From Bartonella taylorii 8TBB (lineage in GTDB: Bacteria; Pseudomonadota; Alphaproteobacteria; Rhizobiales; Rhizobiaceae), in contig NZ_CADEAG010000001.1 of the NCBI RefSeq assembly GCF_902825155.1, forward strand, positions 434,001-498,000: a stretch of 64,000 bases of DNA. Direction: 5' to 3'. Numbering within the stretch: the stretch's first letter is position 1; every line of letters begins with the position of its first letter. Of this stretch, positions 58,736 through 64,000 are shown piece by piece. The notes under the pieces are model-generated. The model was not told the origin of the DNA and searched no databases. It worked only from the letters and a program-made list of their open reading frames with translations. The position numbers were made by a program, and so were the translations under genes.

Positions 58736-59947
58736 ATGTTAACTGCAAATTTGAAAGAACGCATTGCTTTATTTGAGAATAGAACTTTTCTCTATTTTAC
58801 ATTGAGCGGCTTATTTGCTACATTTGGTAGTGGGCTGAATTACATCATATTGTCATGGCTCGCCTATAATCAGACAAATTCAATTCGCGGTGTGGCACTG
58901 CTGATGTTTTTTCTTTGGATGCCTAGTGTTGTTTTTGCGCCTGTTTTTGGTGTTTTGGCGGATAAATACGATCGTAAAATACAGATCATCATTTCAAACC
59001 TTGTCAGAGGTCTGGTGATCGTGGGTTGGGTAACACTTGGTCAGTTTGGCATAGAAATTAATTTAATGTTTTTATCTGCTCTCTTGGGTGTTTTTATCTC
59101 TTTTTATATGCCATCAGCTATTCCCTTAATCCAAAGTATTGTTCCGAAAAAACAGCTGATCAATGCGAATGCAACAATTGATATGGTCTATGAACTTGGT
59201 GCTATTATAGGTATGGGGTTAAGTGGATTTATACTTGCCTATGCAGGAACAAAAGGAGCCCTTTTGATAGGCGGCATACTCTTTATTATTGCTGGTTTGT
59301 TTAACTTTGTCATGAAGGTACCTAAAACGCGAGGATCTGAAAGCAAAAACCAGCAAAACTGGTGGGAAAGTTATATATCGTCACTTTGTTATTTTAAGCA
59401 GAATCCAGCTCTTTTTATGCCTTATATGAGCCAGATGATTATTATGGTTCTTTTGATGACTATTCCTGTTATTTTGGTTCCTTATACACAAGAGATTTTG
59501 AATGCGGATAGCTGGACCTTTGCAATATTGGAAGCGCTTTATTCAGCGGGCGTATTTACTGGTGCACTTCTTTCTCCATTTTTTTGTAAAGTTTTATCCA
59601 TAAGGAAAACATTGGCACTTTTATTAGCTGTTATGGCTATTGGTCTCCTCATTTTGTCTGTCAATACACACATTTTCATTGTTTTTCCTGTCTATTTCAT
59701 GATTGGATTTGGACTTTCGAGTTGGGCTCTTTCAATTTCTTTATCTCAACTCTATTGTAATCCTGAATATCAAGGAAGACTACAGGCAAGTTTTAATGGG
59801 ATCTCTGGTTTTTTTATTCTTGTGGTCTATCTATTTATGGCAAGTGATAGCAACGGCATCTCATCTCAGTCTGTATATTTTCTTCAAAGTATCATTGCTG
59901 CTGCTGGAATGCTCATCGTTCTTTTTTATAAAAATAAAAAACAATGA
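58736..59947 (+). CDS. MFS transporter, DHA3/EntS-like
   Basis: A 403-residue 12-span major facilitator. The start is ATG at 58736 with GAGGGG upstream. The spans 2-3 loop has GVLADKYDRKIQI (motif A) near residue 76, and an early Asn/Gln-containing LSWLAYNQTNSIRG loop is typical of the DHA3 branch, which includes macrolide exporters and the enterobactin exporter EntS. It diverges from the ThiF remnant/MFS pair. Several EntS-like proteins export peptides made by NRPSs, which fits the NRPS remnants 2-3 kb away, but drug export is equally possible. The protein looks intact. Confidence 0.82.
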   Translation: MLTANLKERIALFENRTFLYFTLSGLFATFGSGLNYIILSWLAYNQTNSIRGVALLMFFLWMPSVVFAPVFGVLADKYDRKIQIIISNLVRGLVIVGWVTLGQFGIEINLMFLSALLGVFISFYMPSAIPLIQSIVPKKQLINANATIDMVYELGAIIGMGLSGFILAYAGTKGALLIGGILFIIAGLFNFVMKVPKTRGSESKNQQNWWESYISSLCYFKQNPALFMPYMSQMIIMVLLMTIPVILVPYTQEILNADSWTFAILEALYSAGVFTGALLSPFFCKVLSIRKTLALLLAVMAIGLLILSVNTHIFIVFPVYFMIGFGLSSWALSISLSQLYCNPEYQGRLQASFNGISGFFILVVYLFMASDSNGISSQSVYFLQSIIAAAGMLIVLFYKNKKQ

Positions 59948-60101
59948 ATTGTATTTGAGAGCTGTAAACACTCTTCATACTACAAACATTTATGATTTCT
60001 CATCATCTCATATGTTGCTTTTAAAGTGGAGATAAGCAAATATCAAGGTTAAAGCTTTTAAAGAGTAAAGCATAAATCTGATGTGTGCTATAAAATGCTA
60101 G

Positions 60102-60377
60102 TTATTTTGATGAACCACCAAAAAACATTAACATACTTTTCCAATTAACCTCACACTTGTGAGAGCCAATAACACAGCGCTTTGGAACTTCTAAAAGCCC
60201 TTTAGTTTCAAGTTTAAGCAAAGCAATGAGGAGACCTCTCACCCAGCAGGGGGTATTATTTGTGTTCTTCAAAATCCATATGAATAACTGTGCTAGTTTC
60301 ATCTTCAGTGGAATGAAAGCTTTTGCGACGGCGCAAGGTTTGTAAAATTTCTTTTTGTAAAGCTGTATCGGTTTCAC
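60102..60377 (-). CDS. Questionable small ORF
   Basis: A 91-codon frame overlapping the 3' half of the preceding gene by 122 bp in another frame. The last 46 codons, from a possible GTG at 60242, read VRGLLIALLKLETKGLLEVP and look protein-like, but there is no ribosome-binding site. It may be the 3' end of a broken gene. I cannot assign a function. Confidence 0.2.
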   Translation of the reverse strand: MKPIQLYKKKFYKPCAVAKAFIPLKMKLAQLFIWILKNTNNTPCWVRGLLIALLKLETKGLLEVPKRCVIGSHKCEVNWKSMLMFFGGSSK

Positions 60378-60525
60378 TTAAACGGTGAATACTCAGTTCC
60401 AATTCAAGAGATAAAGCCAAATCCACACACGATTTAAGCTCTTCTCCAATATCAAAACCGCGCTGGTAGTCGTCATAAAGACCAACAAGCGTATCGGATA
60501 ATTCTTTATCGCATGAAGAGGTCAT
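60256..60525 (-). CDS. Hypothetical protein, phage-like small gene
   Basis: An 89-residue acidic, helical protein with no family I recognise. The ATG at 60525 overlaps the stop of the upstream gene (ATGA) and has GGAGG 7 bases before it, so this start is favoured over the in-frame codon at 60555. The central part (LYDDYQRGFDIGEELKSCVD) is probably helical, followed by a run of Arg/Lys (LRRRKSF). It forms a pair with the 153-residue gene upstream. Small coupled genes of this sort next to an HTH regulator are common in Bartonella phage-derived regions; that origin is inference. Confidence 0.6.
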   Translation of the reverse strand: MTSSCDKELSDTLVGLYDDYQRGFDIGEELKSCVDLALSLELELSIHRLSETDTALQKEILQTLRRRKSFHSTEDETSTVIHMDFEEHK

Positions 60526-60983
60526 GCACATTCCTCCACATTGCGGTTGTTCCAAGCGGCTTTGATATGTTTAGACATCACTTCACTGTTATCACCAAGC
60601 ATTGCCATGTATATCAACATCCTAGTTTTGTCAATTTTGTGCAAAGCACTAACTTTTAAACCAATGCCTGTCAGAAACTTTATCGTTCTAGGATTTTCAA
60701 TTTCCCAATGACAAATACGTGCGGCAATGCCTTTATAAGGGAATTTGCAGCATTTAAGATACATTGTCAAACAGCTTTTAATTTGTGTGTAAGAGCGGCT
60801 GTTTTGACGATAGGTGAAATGTCCCAAGATTTCATCATTGCTAACCAAAGCCAAATTGGTGCCATTGATATCAACAATAAGCGAGCATGGCTTATAAACG
60901 TTTAGCCTTTGAATAAGAAATGATGACCTTATTTTTTGTAGAACATCAATTATCCTGCCTATTTTGTGTTGATTTTTAGACAT
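60522..60983 (-). CDS. Hypothetical protein, divergent from the HTH regulator region
   Basis: A 153-residue protein I do not recognise. The frame is open from 61061, but the ATG at 60983 (MSKNQHKIGRIIDVLQKIRS) is favoured because the same start region is copied in the downstream duplication. The middle has a beta-rich stretch (PCSLIVDINGTNLALVSNDE) and a basic CRICHWEIE-like region read as AARICHWEIENPRTIKFLTG. The C-terminus is helical. Several cysteines are present but no zinc-finger spacing is evident. It is coupled to the 89-residue gene. The function is unknown. Confidence 0.6.
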   Translation of the reverse strand: MSKNQHKIGRIIDVLQKIRSSFLIQRLNVYKPCSLIVDINGTNLALVSNDEILGHFTYRQNSRSYTQIKSCLTMYLKCCKFPYKGIAARICHWEIENPRTIKFLTGIGLKVSALHKIDKTRMLIYMAMLGDNSEVMSKHIKAAWNNRNVEECA

Positions 60984-61237
60984 TGATAAACCTTTTATCG
61001 TATGTAATATAAAAATGATGGGAAATGCGCTTAATACGCATGTCTTTGCAACGAGATTCAAGCAGCGTTATCGCGCAGTACAGAAGGATGAGAGAAACCG
61101 TATTGGGCTGTATTGCTGTTTTGGAAATGCGACCACGACTTTTAGAGTAGTGGTCGATAAAAATTTATTTGACGAGCAAACCGATAAAATCGGCAATGGC
61201 ACGTTCAGCTTTTTCGTTAAGCTGTGTTCAAATATTT

Positions 61238-61440
61238 TTGACACGGGATAACGGTCTTTAGGAAGCTTTTGCGCGTTTCGTCAAGGTTATATTCCTGTGG
61301 CGGTGCTCGGTAAAATACTATGGCGATCCCATATGTGGGTGATGGTCATAACTTTCGCTCCTGCTTAAACGGATGCTGTAACATCTGCTTTTGGTGGGGT
61401 TATAATGTGATAACCGCCCAATATAACGGGCAGTAACGAT
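61238..61440 (+). ncRNA. Brt-like leader RNA, copy 1
   Basis: About 200 nt of non-coding sequence upstream of an HTH gene that is closely matched by a second copy at 62164. A TTGACA lies at 61238-61243. The core (61310-61400) is nearly identical in both copies, and small stems are visible: CCCATATGTGGG, GGTTAT/ATAACC and GCCC/GGGC. In B. henselae a family of such RNAs (Brt), each directly upstream of an HTH gene (Trp), has been described and linked to badA control. The match of size, position and partner gene is the basis; I could not compare sequences. Exact ends are unknown. Confidence 0.55.
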
Positions 61441-61446
61441 GGATAT

Positions 61447-61485
61447 AAATCAATATAATTACTTAGTCAATAATTATATTGATTT
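61447..61485. promoter_or_regulatory. Perfect 15-bp inverted repeat before HTH gene 1
   Basis: AAATCAATATAATTA (61447-61461) and TAATTATATTGATTT (61471-61485) are exact inverted repeats with a 9-nt spacer. The repeat ends 12 bp before the TTG start. It is a strong candidate for an operator bound by the encoded regulator. Confidence 0.8.
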
Positions 61486-61497
61486 TGGAGTAATTTT

Positions 61498-62028
61498 TTG
61501 GCACGTCGAGAAGCAAAGCCTAAAACCGAGTTGGCAAAACGTTTTCGTGAAGTGCGCCGCGCTCTTGGTTTCACGGAGCGTAAGCAGTTTGCTGAACATC
61601 TTGGTGTAACGGCTGGTTCCATAGGAACTTATGAAACTGGTACAAGTGAACCTACGGCTTCCGCTCTCTCAAAATATCAAGAAATTTGTGGCATTTCATT
61701 AGACTGGCTTGTAACTGGTAATGGTGAAATGTTTATGGATATAGCCAAGGCAAAAACGTGTGGTTTTAAACCGCAAGGGATTCCTGCTGGGTTGATGAAA
61801 AAGCTCGGGTATTTGGTCTATACGGCTTATCATGATGCGCAAAGAGAACTTCCTCCTGAAGATATAGCGGAATTAGCAGCAGAGCTTTATGGCAAGCTGC
61901 AAGAGCTCATTCAAAACATCCACGATATGGAAGAAGTTGAAGCGACCTTTCCGCTTTTAAAATTACATTTAAAACGTCAAATTGAAGCTGAAAAAGCACA
62001 TCGAGCAACTCCACAAGATACGGACTAA
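61498..62028 (+). CDS. HTH (XRE-type) transcriptional regulator, Trp-like, copy 1
   Basis: A 176-residue regulator. The N-terminal helix-turn-helix domain (about residues 10-75) reads FAEHLGVTAGSIGTYETGTS around the recognition helix and ends LDWLVTGNGEMF, typical of phage-repressor-like XRE proteins. The C-terminal part (about 85-176) is helical, has PQGIPAGLMKKLGYLVYTAY, and is not a peptidase. The start is TTG at 61498 with GGAG 8 bases before it. It follows a ~200-nt leader RNA candidate and a perfect palindrome. A paralogue lies 347 bp downstream. In B. henselae the comparable Trp proteins affect badA expression; an adhesin gene lies 1.8 kb downstream here. Confidence 0.85.
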   Translation: MARREAKPKTELAKRFREVRRALGFTERKQFAEHLGVTAGSIGTYETGTSEPTASALSKYQEICGISLDWLVTGNGEMFMDIAKAKTCGFKPQGIPAGLMKKLGYLVYTAYHDAQRELPPEDIAELAAELYGKLQELIQNIHDMEEVEATFPLLKLHLKRQIEAEKAHRATPQDTD

Positions 62029-62163
62029 AAATTCTCTAAAACAAAAATCTTTCTTTTCCACTGAATACGACATCTCATGTTAAACTATACTGATTTTGTA
62101 TGGGTTTTTAGACATTGATAAACCTTTTGCTTTATGTAATGAAAAAACTATGTCCAAATATTT

Positions 62164-62360
62164 TTGACACTGGACGACGGTATTTGATATGCTTTCGCAG
62201 GTTCTGCCAAGGTTATATTCCTTTGGCAGAGCTTGGAAAAATACTATGGCAATCCCATGCGTGGGTGATGGTCATAACTTTCGCTCCTGCTTAAACGGAT
62301 GCTGTAACATCTGCTTTTGGTGGGGTTATGTGGGTAATATATGCCCAATATAATGGGTAG
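62164..62360 (+). ncRNA. Brt-like leader RNA, copy 2
   Basis: Second copy of the leader described at 61238. It starts with TTGACA at 62164-62169 and has a TATGCT about 18 bp later as a possible -10 element. The central part through CTGCTTAAACGGATGCTGTA is unchanged from copy 1. The closing stem differs (GCCC/GGGT, one G-U instead of GCCC/GGGC), a change that keeps pairing. Confidence 0.55.
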
Positions 62361-62371
62361 TAACAAGAGGT

Positions 62372-62414
62372 ATAATGCAAATATTGCATAATGTCAACGC
62401 AATATTTGTATTAT
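62372..62414. promoter_or_regulatory. 16-bp inverted repeat before HTH gene 2
   Basis: ATAATGCAAATATTGC (62372-62387) and GCAATATTTGTATTAT (62399-62414) pair at 15 of 16 positions, the exception being a G-T, with an 11-nt spacer. It lies at the same place as the repeat before copy 1 but differs in sequence. Confidence 0.75.
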
Positions 62415-62422
62415 TGTATAAT

Positions 62423-62950
62423 TTGGCAAAAAAAGAGATTGAACCAAAAACAGAACAGGCGAAGCGGTTACGTTTGATACGAAAAAGCTTACAACTTCAT
62501 CGGGATCAGATAGCTGTTCGTTTGGGTATTAATAAGGCGATTTATGACCACGCTGAAAGAGGCACAACCTTTCCCAATGTGGAATTTTTGGCTGCTTTAT
62601 CACAGAAATTAAAAGTCAATTTAACCTGGCTCATTACGGGTGAAGGTGAAATGTTTACAAATGCGGGAAAGGCGAAAGCGTGTGGTTTTAAACCGCAAGG
62701 GATTCCTGCTGGGTTGATGAAAAAGCTCGGGTGTTTGGTCTATACGGCTTATCATGATGCGCAAAGAGAACTTCCTCCTGAAGATATCGTGGAATTAGCA
62801 GCAGAGCTTTATGGCAAGTTGCAAGATATTGTTCAAAACATTAACGATATAGAAGAGGTTGAAGCAACCTTTTCGCTTTTAAAGTTACATTTAAAACGTC
62901 AAATCGAAGCTGAAAAAGCACATCGAGAAACTTCACAAGATACGGACTAA
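62423..62950 (+). CDS. HTH (XRE-type) transcriptional regulator, Trp-like, copy 2
   Basis: Paralogue of the regulator at 61498, 175 residues from the TTG at 62423, which aligns with the TTG start and length of copy 1 and leaves the palindrome upstream. An ATG at 62375 with AAGAGG before it is also in frame and would add 16 residues; I cannot exclude it. The HTH domain (VRLGINKAIYDHAERGTTF near the recognition helix) differs strongly from copy 1, while the C-terminal ~95 residues are nearly identical (PQGIPAGLMKKLGCLVYTAY). Residues LTWLITGEGEMF close the HTH part. It should act as a DNA-binding regulator of a distinct target site. Confidence 0.83.
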   Translation: MAKKEIEPKTEQAKRLRLIRKSLQLHRDQIAVRLGINKAIYDHAERGTTFPNVEFLAALSQKLKVNLTWLITGEGEMFTNAGKAKACGFKPQGIPAGLMKKLGCLVYTAYHDAQRELPPEDIVELAAELYGKLQDIVQNINDIEEVEATFSLLKLHLKRQIEAEKAHRETSQDTD

Positions 62951-63791
62951 AAGTTCTCTAAAATAAAAATCTTTTTTGTTTTTTTGTCGTAAAAACCCAG
63001 TTTAAAAAACAACCCATTATCACATCTTCTTATTGAATCCTTTCTTTTTCATTGAATACGACATCTCATATTAAGCTGTATTGATTTTTAGAATTGTTAT
63101 AGATCAAAAATAAAAAGCACCGCGCATAAAGGTAAAGAAGAACAAAAGAAAGTTTAAAGAACTTCTATATTTTTCATGAAGCCTATCGAATAAAAAACAA
63201 AACTTTATTCTAGAAAAGTACTTAATTTTATCAAGAAATATTTCTTTTAAATATTCATATCGTATTTTATAGCAGATTATCTCAGTGTAAAGAGTGGGGT
63301 TATCATGATAAGAAATATCGATTACATTATATAAGAAGTCTAAAAAAATCATAAGATTATAATTATAAAAACAGATTGTATAAAAAATATCTTTTTGTGT
63401 TTAATGATAAGTATTTTTTCAAATTAAGAAAAAATTATTTTGCATACTCTTGCCATTCTGCTTATGCGCTTTATCTGAAAGAGATAATTGCTCTTTAAAA
63501 AGCTATTTTTATTATGAGCTAAGTCGCGATATTTTTGAATGGAGATTATGTAATATTCTCAAAAGTTGTATTTTTCTTTATTTTTTAGTTTGAATCCCTC
63601 TAGCTAAAAGGGTTGGGGACTTTTCTAGATTCAATGTCTTTTCAGAGATTTTAGAGTGATGCCGTAATGAATGTCGGCATCTAAGGGGGAGGGGTCTGTC
63701 TTTATTTGTTTGTTTTTTGTGCGCGAACAGGGTTTTGCCATGAGGGTTTTTGCGCGCTGTAATGATATTGTGCTCTGTTGGAGGAGGTTTT
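62951..63791. other. Gap before the adhesin gene
   Basis: About 840 bp. The first part (62950-63100) repeats the tail that follows HTH copy 1, marking the end of the duplication. A very AT-rich stretch follows (63110-63480). At 63588-63601 is GTTTGAATCCCTCT, one mismatch from the T-arm of tRNA-Ser(GGA). A stem GATGCCG/CGGCATC lies at 63658-63681 in what is probably the adhesin leader. No credible gene is seen. Confidence 0.5.
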
Positions 63792-64000
63792 ATGAAAAAG
63801 TTATATTCAAAATCAAGTTTGGTTAGAACGGTTACATTGGGAGCCGCAGTGGCCACACTCTTGTCAAGTGTTTCTCCCGTTGTTTCACCTGTTTTTGCTG
63901 CGAATCTTTCGATAGTAGGAGAGTTAAATAGAAGCACAAATGGTACCAATGTATTGTATCCATGGGGTAGTCATGGCAGTATTGTTTTTTCGGGTGATGA
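63792..64000 (+). CDS. Trimeric autotransporter adhesin (BadA/Vomp-like), N-terminal part
   Basis: The gene starts at ATG 63792 with GGAGGAGG before it and runs off the right edge; 69 codons are visible. The first ~36 residues are a long signal peptide (MKKLYSKSSLVRTVTLGAAV, hydrophobic core, cleavage probably after VFA-A). The mature start NLSIVGELNRSTNG leads to GSHGSIVFSGDD, which closely resembles the head-domain start of Bartonella BadA/Vomp adhesins as I recall it (GSHGSIVLSGDDDF). These are outer-membrane trimers that bind host matrix and drive autoaggregation. The stalk and anchor lie outside the window, so full length and function cannot be judged. Confidence 0.78.
   Translation, partial: MKKLYSKSSLVRTVTLGAAVATLLSSVSPVVSPVFAANLSIVGELNRSTNGTNVLYPWGSHGSIVFSGD

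Larger units (their letters stand above)
61225..63100 (+). repeat. Tandem duplication: leader RNA, HTH gene and tail
   Basis: Two units of about 0.9 kb, roughly 61225-62120 and 62150-63100. Conserved blocks are the leader core, the HTH gene 3' two-thirds and a tail containing GAATACGACATCTCAT (near 62065 and 63055). The HTH 5' third and the palindromes are diverged. Between the units, 62108-62145 repeats the start-codon region of the reverse gene at 60983. Confidence 0.85.

Noticed and set aside
61015-61251. 78-codon forward frame overlapping the start of the first regulator unit
   Set aside because: It spans the divergent promoter of the 153-residue gene and enters the conserved leader. Only its edge is conserved in the second unit, so it does not behave like a gene.
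63104-63352. 82-codon reverse frame upstream of the adhesin gene
   Set aside because: Composition is Phe/Tyr/Ile/Lys-heavy as expected from random AT-rich DNA, and there is no supporting context.

Overview
This window looks like a chromosomal segment of a Bartonella species (Hyphomicrobiales, Alphaproteobacteria). The evidence is the AT-rich coding style, the rhizobial gene orders (irr diverging from fabA-fabB-fabI, rpsT before dnaA, a ccmABCDG cluster, TIGR02300 protein beside aroA and tRNA-Ala, GcrA), and two Bartonella-type surface and regulatory modules at the right end: HTH regulators each preceded by a conserved ~200-nt non-coding leader, and the start of a BadA/Vomp-like trimeric autotransporter. 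I assign genus only.

Left and centre (1-55.1 kb) are ordinary core genome. In order: aroA (partial), a TIGR02300 protein, tRNA-Ala, ilvD, mutS, maeB, secB, fxsA, a Tim44-like protein, an Smr protein, hslO, argF-argD, gcrA, the ccmABCDG cytochrome c maturation cluster, acnA, rpsT, dnaA-dnaN-recF, aroQ, cyoABCD (quinol oxidase), gpsA, fabI-fabB-fabA, irr, an SH3 protein, rpsU, fhs, tRNA-Arg, an RND efflux pair, pgi, tRNA-Ser(CGA), rplU-rpmA and a fused EIIA-HPr-EI protein. Wide non-coding gaps (0.3-1.4 kb) between single genes are common, as expected of a reduced and decaying genome. Regulatory sequences worth noting are a TAGAA/TTCTA palindrome between ccmA and acnA (candidate Irr site), clustered GANTC sites before gcrA and dnaA, and paired inverted DnaA boxes before dnaA.

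The right end (55.1-64 kb) is accessory. It begins at tRNA-Ser(GGA) and may end near 63.6 kb, where 14 bases resemble the tRNA T-arm. It carries broken pieces of a non-ribosomal peptide synthetase (end of an adenylation domain plus carrier domain, then the start of a condensation domain), an intact GNAT acetyltransferase between them, a ThiF/E1-like remnant, two intact MFS exporters and unknown small genes. This reads as a decayed secondary-metabolite locus whose tailoring and export genes survive. Next come two small unknown genes and a tandem duplication of leader RNA plus HTH regulator, in which the DNA-binding domains and upstream palindromes have both diverged while the C-terminal domains stayed nearly identical. 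The window closes inside the autotransporter adhesin gene, which these regulators may control.
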